A DNA stretch of 39,369 nt, from the NCBI GenBank assembly GCA_005799825.1, contig SYFT01000002.1, forward strand, positions 1 through 39,369. Reading direction: 5' to 3'. Below the pieces are notes generated by a model that saw only the letters and a list, made by a program, of their open reading frames with translations, did not search any database and was not told the origin of the DNA. Shown here piece by piece: positions 24,050-32,236 of this stretch. Source of the DNA: Acidobacteriota bacterium (lineage in GTDB: Bacteria; Acidobacteriota; Vicinamibacteria; Vicinamibacterales; SCN-69-37). The stretch's first letter is position 1, and every line of letters begins with the position of its first letter. Position numbers and translations under genes: made by a program.

Positions 24050-24919
24050 CTATTTGAGGCGCAGGCGCGCGGTCACCGGAAAATGATCCGACGGCGATCG
24101 GCCGTTCGTGGCAGTGCGGACGATGGCCGCGGAAATCACCTCGGTGTCGCGGGGAACGAACACATAGTCGATCTTGTCGCCAGCAGTCTTGGTGGCGTCA
24201 AACCCGGTGAACGTACCGGCCTCTTTCACATCCGGATGCAGCACGCGAAAGGTATCGACGAACGGCCCCGGTGCCGCGGCACTACCCACGAGCGCGGCCA
24301 GTGCAGGATTTGACTCGCCCACGTTGAGGTCCCCGGTCACAATCGCCGGTTCACCCCGCTCGGCTCGCGCCGCGATGCGCCGAGCGAGCAGTTCGGTGCT
24401 TCGCTCGCGTGACGGCTGCGACTGGTGATCGAGGTGCACGTTGTAGTGCCAGAACGCTCGTCCGTCTCGATCGATGAATCGCGCCCACGAACAGACGCGC
24501 GTGATCGTGTTGCCCCAGGACGTGGACGCCACCACCTCGGGTGTGTCCGAGAACCAGAACGTGCCAGCGTCCGACAACATGAAACGGCTGGTCCGAAACA
24601 GAATGGCTGAAAACTCGCCCTTCGTCCGTCCGTCATCTCGGCCGACACCGGCGACCGCATATCCGGGGACGGCCGCGAGGATTTCCTGGATCTGCCCGGA
24701 GAGCGCCTCCTGCAGGCCCACCAGGTCGGCGCTCTCGGCGCGCATCAGGGCGAATAACGCCTCGCGCCGGTTCTCCCACCGGTTCTCGCCATCATTCGCC
24801 GTTCCATAACGGATATTGAACGACATGACCGTCAGGGGATCGGCCGATGACGGGTGACGCGCGCCGACGGGAGCCACCAGCATCAGGACGAGGGCGACAA
24901 GAATGAGGCGATGGGCCAA
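24050..24919 (-). CDS. Exported endonuclease/exonuclease/phosphatase family protein
   Basis: This protein of 289 aa has a signal peptide (LILVALVLMLVAPVGA). The fold signature is complete: VMSFNIRYG at the first strand, Glu in LVGLQEAL, YNVHLDHQSQPSRERS, the catalytic VTGDLNVG, KIDYVFV and the final SDHFPVTARL. This metal-dependent superfamily includes DNase I-like nucleases, sphingomyelinases and inositol phosphatases. The secreted form here fits a phosphodiesterase or phosphatase acting on external substrates; specificity is not readable. The start is TTG 24919, because it begins the signal peptide and no ATG is closer. Confidence 0.85.
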   Translation of the reverse strand: MAHRLILVALVLMLVAPVGARHPSSADPLTVMSFNIRYGTANDGENRWENRREALFALMRAESADLVGLQEALSGQIQEILAAVPGYAVAGVGRDDGRTKGEFSAILFRTSRFMLSDAGTFWFSDTPEVVASTSWGNTITRVCSWARFIDRDGRAFWHYNVHLDHQSQPSRERSTELLARRIAARAERGEPAIVTGDLNVGESNPALAALVGSAAAPGPFVDTFRVLHPDVKEAGTFTGFDATKTAGDKIDYVFVPRDTEVISAAIVRTATNGRSPSDHFPVTARLRLK

Positions 24920-24982
24920 GTCGGCACAGCTTAACCCAACTGATATGGGCGCGGCGTTGCGCCGGGTCTTTCATGATGAGTC

Positions 24983-26014
24983 CTAGCTGATCACGAGCAG
25001 AGGGTGGCGCGCGAGTTTGGTGCGCGCGGCGCGCATGTCGTCGCCGCGCAGTTCGCGCAGGGCCGAGGTGACCAACGACCGCACGGTCTTCTTGCGCCAC
25101 ACCAGTTCGAAGTCGGTGTTGTCCATCGGCTTCGCCAGCGTGTAGGCATCGTCGGCCACCGACGCCATGAGGTCGTCAGTGAGTGTCTGCCCAGCGAGGC
25201 GAGCGGCCGCGGCCAGAACCTCAAGCGGTCGCGACGCCACCGCGCCCAGCACGATGCGTGCTTCGACGATGCGGTCGCCATCGAAGCGGGCGGCGGCAGC
25301 TACGGCGGCAACAGGGAAATCAAACGAGCCGCGGCGCCGGAGTTTCCAGTAGGTGCTGCGCCACCCCTCGGCTCTGGGCAACGTCACTGCGGTCAGGATT
25401 TCATCGGCGCGCCGCGTCAGGTAGTGCATCCCGTCGTTTGCGTAGAGGTCGGTCAGCGCCACATCCCGCGTGCCGGTGGCTGACACGAGGCGCACAGTCG
25501 CTCCCAATGCGATGAGCGCGGGCGCCGCATCAGTGGAGGAAACGGCCAGACACTTGTCGCTCGACGTCGCCACCCAGCAGGTGTCGCCGTCCTTCTTCAT
25601 GCAAAAGTTGATGGCCTGCCGCCACTCGAAACTTTGGTCGTAGTAGGTACAGCGGGTGTCGAGGCAGATGTTGCCGCCGATGGTGCCCATGTTGCGCAGG
25701 AGCGGCGTGGCGATCTGCCCCACGGCTTGCCACAAGCCCGGATATCGCGCGTGCACTCGATCGTGGTGCACGAGCGCGCTCAATGTAACGCCCGCGCCGA
25801 TTTCCAATCCATCGCGGTCGTCCACCTGCGCGAGTTCGGTGACGCCGCGAAGTCCGACGAGCGTGGACGGCGCCTGCTGGCGCCGCTTCATGTTGGGAAT
25901 CAGGTCGGTGCCGCCCGCCAGGAGCATCGTGTCGCCAGGCGACTCAGCCAGCCAGGCGGCCGCGTCCTGCACCGTCTTCGGCGCGCGATACCGGTACGAC
26001 GGAAGGCGCATCAT
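24983..26014 (-). CDS. FAD subunit of a 4-hydroxybenzoyl-CoA reductase-like molybdenum hydroxylase
   Basis: This 343-aa protein has the FAD-binding fold of the CoxM/xanthine dehydrogenase type: AGGTDLIPNMK at residues 33-43 and NMGTIGGNICLDTRC at 108-122. It also carries a cysteine-rich insertion with Cys122, Cys138, Cys146 and Cys155. From memory these are the very positions that ligate the extra [4Fe-4S] cluster in the beta subunit of 4-hydroxybenzoyl-CoA reductase, a feature missing from ordinary xanthine dehydrogenases. In that family electrons can run toward the Mo site to dehydroxylate the aromatic ring. ATG 26014 overlaps the stop of the upstream large subunit as ATGA. Confidence 0.85.
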   Translation of the reverse strand: MMRLPSYRYRAPKTVQDAAAWLAESPGDTMLLAGGTDLIPNMKRRQQAPSTLVGLRGVTELAQVDDRDGLEIGAGVTLSALVHHDRVHARYPGLWQAVGQIATPLLRNMGTIGGNICLDTRCTYYDQSFEWRQAINFCMKKDGDTCWVATSSDKCLAVSSTDAAPALIALGATVRLVSATGTRDVALTDLYANDGMHYLTRRADEILTAVTLPRAEGWRSTYWKLRRRGSFDFPVAAVAAAARFDGDRIVEARIVLGAVASRPLEVLAAAARLAGQTLTDDLMASVADDAYTLAKPMDNTDFELVWRKKTVRSLVTSALRELRGDDMRAARTKLARHPLLVIS

Positions 26015-28503
26015 GACCTGGCCTCTTTCGTCATGCCGGCCGCCTTCGCTTCAATCCCCGCGTCCACTTTCCGATGGGTGGGACGTTTCGGATCGTTGTC
26101 TGCCCGGCCGTCGCCTCCCGCCCACGGCGGTGTCACGTGCAGTGTCTCGGGCCAGGGGATCTCGGGGAATGCCCCTGGACCGGAACGAGGTGCCTTCCCC
26201 GCCGCTTTGGCCTCAAGCGCGCGGAGGATCTTCTCGGGCGTGACCGGAATGGAATCGATGCGCACACCCACCGCGTCGTAGACGGCATTGGCCACGGCCG
26301 GCATGATCGGCAGCAGGGGCCCCTGCCCCACTTCCTTCGCGCCGAACGGCCCCACCGGGTCGGGATGTTCGATCAAGTCCGTAAACACCTCGGGCATGTC
26401 CAGGAACGTCGGGCTCTTGTATTCCAGAATCGACGGGAACTTGTGCACCAGCGCATGCGAGAGCTTCGCCGGCAATCGACGGAAGACCTGCTCTTCCATC
26501 AACGCTTCGCCCAGCCCCATGTAGACGCCGCCCTCAACCTGCCCGCGCACGAGGACGGGATTGAGGGAACAACCGATGTCATGAGCAATCCACACGCGGG
26601 GCACGGTCACCCAGCCGGTTTCCGGGTCCACGTCCACTTCGACCACGCAGGCCGTATACGAGTACGTGGGAGACGGCCCCACACCACCGCCCTTGAACTT
26701 CGCGGGCGACTTCGGCGGCGTGTACGATCCCGTGGTGCCGATCGTGCCGAACTTTGCTTCGGCCATGCAGACGGCTTCGCGGAACGACGTGCCCTTGTCG
26801 GGGTCTTCACTGTCAAACACGCGGCGGTCGGCGAACACCAGCCGCGATTTTGGAATGTCCAGCTTCGCGCTGACACCGTCGGCGATCAACTCGCGCGCCC
26901 GTTCGGCGGCCTGAATGGCGGCGTTGCCCATCATGAGCGTGACGCGACTCGAGTACGAGCCGAGATCCACCGGCGTCAAGTCCGTATCCCCCGTCACCGC
27001 CCGCACGTCGAACGGCTCGATGCCGAGCACCTCAGCCACGATCCCCACTAGCACATCGTCTGACCCCTGGCCGATCTCGGTGGCGCCACAGAACACCGTG
27101 ACACCGCCGCTGCGATCGAGCTTGAGCTGCACACCCGAGTGCGGCAGGTCGTTCCAGTTGATCGGCAGGCCAGCCCCCGAGAGGTATGACGAACAGGCCA
27201 GACCCACGCCGCGGCCAAGGGGCAGCTTCCGATACTTCTCCCGCCAGCCCGATCGCTCGACGACTTTCTTGATGCAGTCGGCCAAACCAATCGTCCCGAC
27301 CCGGAGGAAATTCGCGGTGAGACTGTCCGGAGGCTGAACAATATTGAGGCGCAGGTCGGCCGGATCGATGACGAGCTTTTCGGCGATCTTGTCGAGCTGC
27401 ACTTCCTGGCCGAAGCGGGACTGCGGCGTGCCGTGCCCACGTTTTGGACCGCACGGCGGCTTGTTGGTGAAGACCCGGCATCCGCGAAAGCGATAGGTCG
27501 GAATGTCGTAGGTCACGGTCTGGAGAGCGCCGGTGTAAAACGTGCTGGCGACGCCGTACGAACCGTACGCGCCGCCATCGAGCAGCGTCTGCAGGTCGAG
27601 GCCCGTGACACGGCCATCGTTCGTCACGCCCGCGCGGAAGCGCATCAACACGGGATGCCGCCCGCGGTGGCAATAAAAGACCTCTTCGCGAGTCAACGCG
27701 ATCTTCACCGGTCGGTCAAGGCGCATGGCCGCATGAGCCACGACCACTTCATGGTTGAACGGATCGCTCTTGCCGCCGAAGCCGCCACCGTTGGGCGTGG
27801 CCACCACACGGATGTGCGCGGCGGGGATCGCCAGAGCCTTCGACAGCGCCCGATGCAGATAGTGCGGTGTCTGCGTACTTGAGTAGACCACCAGCTTTCC
27901 GTCCGGATCCTTCGTCGCTACCGTCGCGTGTTGCTCGATCGGCAGGTGCGTGTTGCCTTCGAAGAAGAACGTGTCGTCGAACACGTGGTCCGCGCCGGCG
28001 ATGGCGGCATCAACGTCGCCGAACTGGAGCGCGACGGCCTTGTGCACGTTGCCGAAGTCACCGTAGTCGTGAATGCGCGGCTCGGGATACGCCAGACTGT
28101 CGGCCGGCGAGGCGAACGTCCGCAGGGTCTCGTACTCGACGTCGATCAGGCGCACGGCGCGATCGGCTGTGGCCTCGTCGCGCGCCACCACCGCGGCGAC
28201 CGGATCGCCAACGAACCGCACCACATCCGGGCACAGCGCATGTTCGTCGTGACTGACCGGCAGGATGCCGTAGGGAATGGGAAACGACTCGCCGGTCAGG
28301 ACAAGTGCGACGCCATCCACTGCTGCCGCCTTCGACGTATTTATGCGCACGATCTTCGCGTGGGGCACGGTGGACCGCAGCAGCTTGCAGTGCAGCATGC
28401 GCGGCAACATGATGTCGTCGGCGAACTTCGTCTGGCCGGTGACCTTCGCACGGCCGTCCACGCGCCGGCGCGGCTTGCCGATGACATTGCGCGGCCGCGT
28501 CAT
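26011..28503 (-). CDS. Molybdopterin-binding large subunit, 4-hydroxybenzoyl-CoA reductase-like
   Basis: This 830-aa catalytic subunit belongs to the xanthine oxidase family. Recognisable blocks are VDGRAKVTGQTKFADDI at the start, STQTPHYLHRAL, the cofactor loop NGGGFGGKSDPFNHE, CGPKRGHGTPQSRFGQE, GATEIGQGSDD, and near the C terminus GPFGAKEVGQGPLLP, whose Glu aligns with the catalytic glutamate of the family. The strings around GGKSDPF and KEVGQG are those I associate with 4-hydroxybenzoyl-CoA reductase alpha subunits. A Pro-rich tail of about 60 residues is extra. ATG 28503 forms ATGA with the stop of the small subunit, so all three subunits are translationally coupled. Confidence 0.85.
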   Translation of the reverse strand: MTRPRNVIGKPRRRVDGRAKVTGQTKFADDIMLPRMLHCKLLRSTVPHAKIVRINTSKAAAVDGVALVLTGESFPIPYGILPVSHDEHALCPDVVRFVGDPVAAVVARDEATADRAVRLIDVEYETLRTFASPADSLAYPEPRIHDYGDFGNVHKAVALQFGDVDAAIAGADHVFDDTFFFEGNTHLPIEQHATVATKDPDGKLVVYSSTQTPHYLHRALSKALAIPAAHIRVVATPNGGGFGGKSDPFNHEVVVAHAAMRLDRPVKIALTREEVFYCHRGRHPVLMRFRAGVTNDGRVTGLDLQTLLDGGAYGSYGVASTFYTGALQTVTYDIPTYRFRGCRVFTNKPPCGPKRGHGTPQSRFGQEVQLDKIAEKLVIDPADLRLNIVQPPDSLTANFLRVGTIGLADCIKKVVERSGWREKYRKLPLGRGVGLACSSYLSGAGLPINWNDLPHSGVQLKLDRSGGVTVFCGATEIGQGSDDVLVGIVAEVLGIEPFDVRAVTGDTDLTPVDLGSYSSRVTLMMGNAAIQAAERARELIADGVSAKLDIPKSRLVFADRRVFDSEDPDKGTSFREAVCMAEAKFGTIGTTGSYTPPKSPAKFKGGGVGPSPTYSYTACVVEVDVDPETGWVTVPRVWIAHDIGCSLNPVLVRGQVEGGVYMGLGEALMEEQVFRRLPAKLSHALVHKFPSILEYKSPTFLDMPEVFTDLIEHPDPVGPFGAKEVGQGPLLPIMPAVANAVYDAVGVRIDSIPVTPEKILRALEAKAAGKAPRSGPGAFPEIPWPETLHVTPPWAGGDGRADNDPKRPTHRKVDAGIEAKAAGMTKEARS

Positions 28504-28985
28504 TTCTGGTCCCCGCCTTCGCCCAGGCGAACGATGGAAGCCTCCACCGCATCCAGAATCTGCTGATATCCCGTACACCGACACAAATTTCCGGACAGCG
28601 CTTCGCGAATCAGATCCCGCGAGGGATTCGGCTCACGGTCGAGCAACGCCTTCGCCGCGATGAGGATGCCGGGCGTGCAGTAGCCACACTGCGACGCGCC
28701 AAGGTCCGCGAAACACTCCTGAAGCGGATGCAGGCGGCCATCCACCGTCAGTCCTTCAACCGTTACGACCGACCGCCCCTCACACTCGTGCGACACCACA
28801 AGGCATGACAGCACCGGCTGGTCGTCCAGGAGCACCGCGCACGCGCCGCACTCCCCCAGTTCGCAGCCATGTTTGGTACCCGTGAGCTGCAGGTCCTCGC
28901 GCAGCACTTCAAGCAGGGTCTTGTCGGGGTCCACCAGCGCTTCGGCCGATTCACCGTTGACGGAAAAATTGAGTCGCAGTTTCAT
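28500..28985 (-). CDS. [2Fe-2S] small subunit of the molybdenum hydroxylase
   Basis: This 161-aa protein has two [2Fe-2S] clusters. The N-terminal ferredoxin-like site is CELGECGAC with a later Cys in VLSCLV. The C-terminal helical site is GYCTPG and CRCTGY. It relays electrons between the FAD/[4Fe-4S] subunit and the Mo cofactor. Length and motif order are normal. It is the first gene of the operon and starts at ATG 28985. A TACAAT box 13 bases upstream would give a leader of only about six bases. Confidence 0.92.
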   Translation of the reverse strand: MKLRLNFSVNGESAEALVDPDKTLLEVLREDLQLTGTKHGCELGECGACAVLLDDQPVLSCLVVSHECEGRSVVTVEGLTVDGRLHPLQECFADLGASQCGYCTPGILIAAKALLDREPNPSRDLIREALSGNLCRCTGYQQILDAVEASIVRLGEGGDQK

Positions 28986-28998
28986 GAACGCAACAGCG

Positions 28999-29004
28999 AT
29001 TGTA
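28999..29004 (-). promoter_or_regulatory. -10 box TACAAT of the molybdenum hydroxylase operon
   Basis: TACAAT (29004-28999, minus strand) is the only good -10 candidate in the 40-base gap upstream of the small subunit. No clear -35 or operator is visible. Confidence 0.4.
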
Positions 29005-29025
29005 CCCGCAGCGCCGCAGCCGCGA

Positions 29026-30660
29026 TCACTGTTCCCTGGCCCGCAGGCGGTAGATCCGCCCGGTGCCGTCCTGATGCACCAGTTCCAGACGATCGCTGAA
29101 AGACGTCAGGCGGGCTATATATTCGGCGTGGAATTCGGGCACGAAGTACTCAAGATGCACCACGACATAGGTCACCCCAAGGTCGGTCAGGCGCTGGATG
29201 CTTTCATCGGATGGAAACCGGATGATGTGGTTGTACAGCTCTTTGTAGCCAGGGGGCTCGGCGCCGCTGTAACCGTACACCGTCGGCTGGTGGTGAGACA
29301 GCGAATGCAGCATGTACCGCGTGGCAAAATCGGCGCGACGAGCGTCGTCGCGCGATTCGGACACCGGGACCTCCACAACGGCGAACGGCTTCGGTTGGGT
29401 ATCGAGCCAACGGTCAACTGCGGTCGAGTCGATCGTGAACGGCCTTGCGTCGATCGGCACGAACGCACATTCGATCACCAGCAGAGTGGCGATTCCGCCC
29501 GCGGCCAGCAACCGCCGCCGGCGAGGCCACGATTTCGACAGTCGATCAAACCCAAGACCTGCCAGCACGGCCAGCGCAAGAATCCCAAGCAACGTGAAAC
29601 GCGACGGCACCCGGATGAAATTCAGCACCGGAAACCAGTAGACCCATCGCCACAGAGAGAACGGCGGACCTATCGTCATCCACGTCGTCACCACGATCAT
29701 GGCCAGATACGTCCATCGTTCGCGCGACACCAACCGGGACAAGGCCAGCGCTCCCAGGAACAGCGGCACAAAACCCGGGAACAGGAACGCATCCGGTTCC
29801 TGCCGCACCCAGGCCCAGTCCGGCAGGTTCGACAACAGCCACTTGTGCACATGTGAAGGTGAGCTGATGTAGCTCGACCACGCTACCCCCACATCGTCCA
29901 GCACGCGTTCGAGAGGCACGTCGCGCCGCGCAAGCCAATAGGGGATGAATGTCAACGCAGCCGGTAGCAGGACCAGGAGTCCTGGCAGGCCCACGTCCCA
30001 CACCCGGCGTGCCAGGGCCAACGGCATGCCCCCCGCGAGGCGAAAGCCGACGATCAATACCGATCCCAGAAGCAACAGGGCCGCGCCATGGCCACTGGTC
30101 ACGGCCTGCAGCGAGAACAGGGCCAGAGCGGCATGCAGGTGCCTGGGCCTGCCGTCGTTGAGATACCGATGTAAGAACGCGAGACAAAACGGCACCCAGT
30201 GCACGGCCAGGTGAATCTGCGCAAGACGTGCAAATCGGGGTGGCGCGAACGCGAAGATTAACCCGGTGATGAATGCCGCCGCCGGGGAGAGCCCAAGTGT
30301 GCGGCCGAGGAAGTATCCGCCGAACGCACACAGCAGTACAGAGAGGATGGCCACAACATTTGTGGACGTGAGCGCGTCGCCGGTCAGCCACATGACCGGT
30401 ACGGCCAGGGCCGCGCTTCCCAGGGCGTTCTCCGAGTAGGCCAGCGTGTGTTTGTAGGGAAAGAAGATATTCGCGTCGAACGCCGCCCACGGCGCGTGCG
30501 TCAGCGCGTGGGAGCCCCAGCCGATGGTCCACACGTAAAGACCGGGATCGGCTCCACCTCCCAGCTTCAGACCCGACGGGTTCACGCTGACCGGATACAT
30601 CATCATCAGTGTGATAACGGTGTAGAGACCCGCGACGATGGCCAGGCGCGCTCGCGACAT
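29026..30660 (-). CDS. Polytopic membrane protein, possible GT-C-like glycosyltransferase
   Basis: This protein of 544 aa has about 10-12 membrane segments in the first 420 residues, then a soluble periplasmic-type domain (RPFTIDSTAVDRWLDTQPKP, then RLTDLGVTYVVVHLEYFV). After the first membrane helix comes a loop with DPGLYVWTIGWGSHAL and ANIFFPYKHTLAYSE. The Asp and aromatic residues in the first loop followed by YSE are typical of GT-C-like or YfhO-like membrane proteins, but no exact family is assigned. It starts at ATG 30660, which shares a base with the toxin stop (TGATG), so it is coupled to the toxin-antitoxin operon. Confidence 0.6.
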   Translation of the reverse strand: MSRARLAIVAGLYTVITLMMMYPVSVNPSGLKLGGGADPGLYVWTIGWGSHALTHAPWAAFDANIFFPYKHTLAYSENALGSAALAVPVMWLTGDALTSTNVVAILSVLLCAFGGYFLGRTLGLSPAAAFITGLIFAFAPPRFARLAQIHLAVHWVPFCLAFLHRYLNDGRPRHLHAALALFSLQAVTSGHGAALLLLGSVLIVGFRLAGGMPLALARRVWDVGLPGLLVLLPAALTFIPYWLARRDVPLERVLDDVGVAWSSYISSPSHVHKWLLSNLPDWAWVRQEPDAFLFPGFVPLFLGALALSRLVSRERWTYLAMIVVTTWMTIGPPFSLWRWVYWFPVLNFIRVPSRFTLLGILALAVLAGLGFDRLSKSWPRRRRLLAAGGIATLLVIECAFVPIDARPFTIDSTAVDRWLDTQPKPFAVVEVPVSESRDDARRADFATRYMLHSLSHHQPTVYGYSGAEPPGYKELYNHIIRFPSDESIQRLTDLGVTYVVVHLEYFVPEFHAEYIARLTSFSDRLELVHQDGTGRIYRLRAREQ

Positions 30661-31043
30661 CAGGTGTTCATGGTACTCGCGGCCGCCAGACGCTTGTCGA
30701 GGGTCACGAGGTCCGCCCCAAGCGAGGCCGCCAACCAAAGGTAGCTGGCGTCGTATGCCGTGAGCCCGGTGGCCTGGGCGATGAGGACGACGTCTGTGAC
30801 GTTCACGTCCATCCACTCGATGCTGCTTCCCTCACCAAGTGCCATGTGCAGCAGGGTCATGGTGGCCAAGGCGCTTTCGGGCTGCCGCCGAATTCGCTTC
30901 CACGCCACGTTCGCCATTTCAAACTGCAGGAGTCGAGGCGCAAAGACCTGTGCGCCCATCAGCCGCAGCTTCACGTCGTCAACGCCGGGCTCCTGGAACG
31001 TGATGGCCGCCAGAGCCGAGGCGTCGGCCACGACCCGATTCAC
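30660..31043 (-). CDS. PIN-domain toxin, VapC family ribonuclease
   Basis: This 127-aa protein starts MNRVVADASALAAITFQEPG, with the first catalytic Asp in VVADAS. It has Glu in LLQFEMANVAW, Asp in LTAYDASYLWLA and Asp in LVTLDKRLA, i.e. the full PIN acidic set. It is predicted to cleave RNA. The gene overlaps the antitoxin stop by four bases (ATGA) and is followed by the membrane protein gene in an overlapping TGATG, an unusual third operon member. Confidence 0.9.
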   Translation of the reverse strand: MNRVVADASALAAITFQEPGVDDVKLRLMGAQVFAPRLLQFEMANVAWKRIRRQPESALATMTLLHMALGEGSSIEWMDVNVTDVVLIAQATGLTAYDASYLWLAASLGADLVTLDKRLAAASTMNT

Positions 31044-31288
31044 CGCGAGTCCCTCATCTTGCGGATGAGGTCAACCGAGCTCTCAGACGATTTCAGATCC
31101 AAAGCCGCTGCCATCCGGATCAAACGGTCGGGATCGAACCCACGATTCCGGGCAGGTCGAACGGCCTCCTCAAGAATCGCCATGAGCTCTCCCTGAATCG
31201 ATCGATGGTTCTGCGCCGCCCTCGCGCGAAGGGCGTCAGCCACCTCAGGGGGGACATCCTTGATTGAAAGGCTCACCGAAGCTGCCAT
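31040..31288 (-). CDS. Ribbon-helix-helix antitoxin (FitA-like)
   Basis: This 82-aa protein has an N-terminal ribbon-helix-helix DNA-binding domain (VSLSIKDVPPEVADALRARA, then HRSIQGELMAILEEAV) and a C-terminal tail for toxin binding (MAAALDLKSSESSVDLIRKM). It is the cognate partner of the PIN toxin that overlaps its stop. A palindrome containing the -10 box begins one base upstream of the start ATG, so the mRNA is predicted to be leaderless and self-repressed. Confidence 0.9.
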   Translation of the reverse strand: MAASVSLSIKDVPPEVADALRARAAQNHRSIQGELMAILEEAVRPARNRGFDPDRLIRMAAALDLKSSESSVDLIRKMRDSR

Positions 31289-31316
31289 GGCGCCATTATA
31301 GCACCGTTATGGCGCC
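31289..31316 (-). promoter_or_regulatory. Operator-promoter of the second toxin-antitoxin operon
   Basis: GGCGCCAT (31289-31296) and ATGGCGCC (31309-31316) are perfect inverted arms. The consensus -10 TATAAT (31300-31295, minus strand) overlaps the inner end of one arm. Six bases separate TATAAT from ATG 31288, so transcription should start at the start codon. Antitoxin bound here would block RNA polymerase. Confidence 0.65.
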
Positions 31317-31344
31317 GCCTGGGCCGCTGCACCGCCGCCGATCG

Positions 31345-31544
31345 TCAAGGCAACGGATAGCCCTTTGGCACTTTCGCGACATAGGTGCCGGCGGCCAGAT
31401 CGTGCCACGCCTGCCGGGCGGGTTGGCCGCCTGCTGAACCGGCACGCGCGGCGCGAGCGTGTGTGGAGCACGCGGCTCGGGCAACGCACGAAGGGCGCGG
31501 GTCAGGGGGTCGAGCGGATCAAAATCCACACCACGGGGAGTCAT
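31345..31544 (-). pseudogene. Anti-sigma-factor-like remnant, internally deleted
   Basis: The frame from ATG 31544, overlapping the sigma-factor stop as ATGA, gives MTPRGVDFDPLDPLTRALRA and a Pro/Arg-rich stretch to about VQQAANPP. This looks like the start of a small anti-sigma partner. It then loses sense. Another frame reads RQAWHDLAAGTYVAKVPKGY PLP and stops at TGA 31345, resembling a normal protein end. The middle, where a membrane helix and sensor domain would be expected, is missing. This is an inferred deletion scar; the identity is uncertain. Confidence 0.4.
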
Positions 31545-32066
31545 CGAAGCGCTCCTGCCTCATTGGCCGCGGCCAATGCAGTGCGCAGGGCCTCACGTCC
31601 GCGGTGAATGTCCGTTTTGACCTTGCCCACCGTGATGTTCAGCCGCTGGGCAATCTGCTGGTAGGTCAGATCATCAAAGTGGAAGAGGACGATGGGCACG
31701 CGCTGGTGCGGAGGAAGCCGTTGAAGGGCCAGATCCAGTGCCGTGTCGGGGTCCGGGAGTCCCGGGGTCGCCCGAGGTCCTGGAGTCCACCGAGTGTGCC
31801 TCGGCGACGCTCAGGTCGCTGCAGAAGCGCCAACGGTTGCGGTAGCGGGAGAGGTGGTTGAGGCACGCGTTCGTCGTGACGGTCTTGAGCCAGCCGGGCG
31901 CCGATGGGTTGGTGCCGATCTGGTCGAACTGCTCAAAGGCCTTCATGAACACCGTCTGCGCCACGTCTTCCGCCTCCATCGCGTTGCCCAACAGCCGGTA
32001 GGCCGTGGCATAGACCATGTCCTGGTACTCCAGGAGGAACGCCTCAAAGACCCGGGCGTCGGTCAT
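31541..32066 (-). pseudogene. ECF sigma factor with a frameshift
   Basis: From ATG 32066 the frame encodes region 2 of an ECF sigma factor (LLEYQDMVYATAYRLLGNAM, EAEDVAQTVFMKAFEQF) and the linker up to about HSVDSRTSGDPGTP. Around 31748-31770 the frame shifts. The neighbouring frame continues PDPDTALDLALQRLPPHQRV and a complete region 4 (LTYQQIAQRLNITVGKVKTD, IHRGREALRTAL), ending at TGA 31541. One extra C in a CCC run explains it. If the shift is a sequencing error, the sigma factor would be complete, about 174 aa. The following gene overlaps it as ATGA, as is usual for an anti-sigma factor. Confidence 0.75.
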
Positions 32067-32236
32067 GCCTGGCCCAGAGGGCGAACGGTCATTACCTGAT
32101 AAACACAGGACGTGTTAGAAAGTTTCAACACTGGTCGTCTTTCCCGAGCAGACGATAGACTACCTGCTCGTTGCCTTTCCGGAGACTTACGGCAAATGTT
32201 GAAGAAATGGTCACAGCCGTTGTGGTTTAGGCGATA

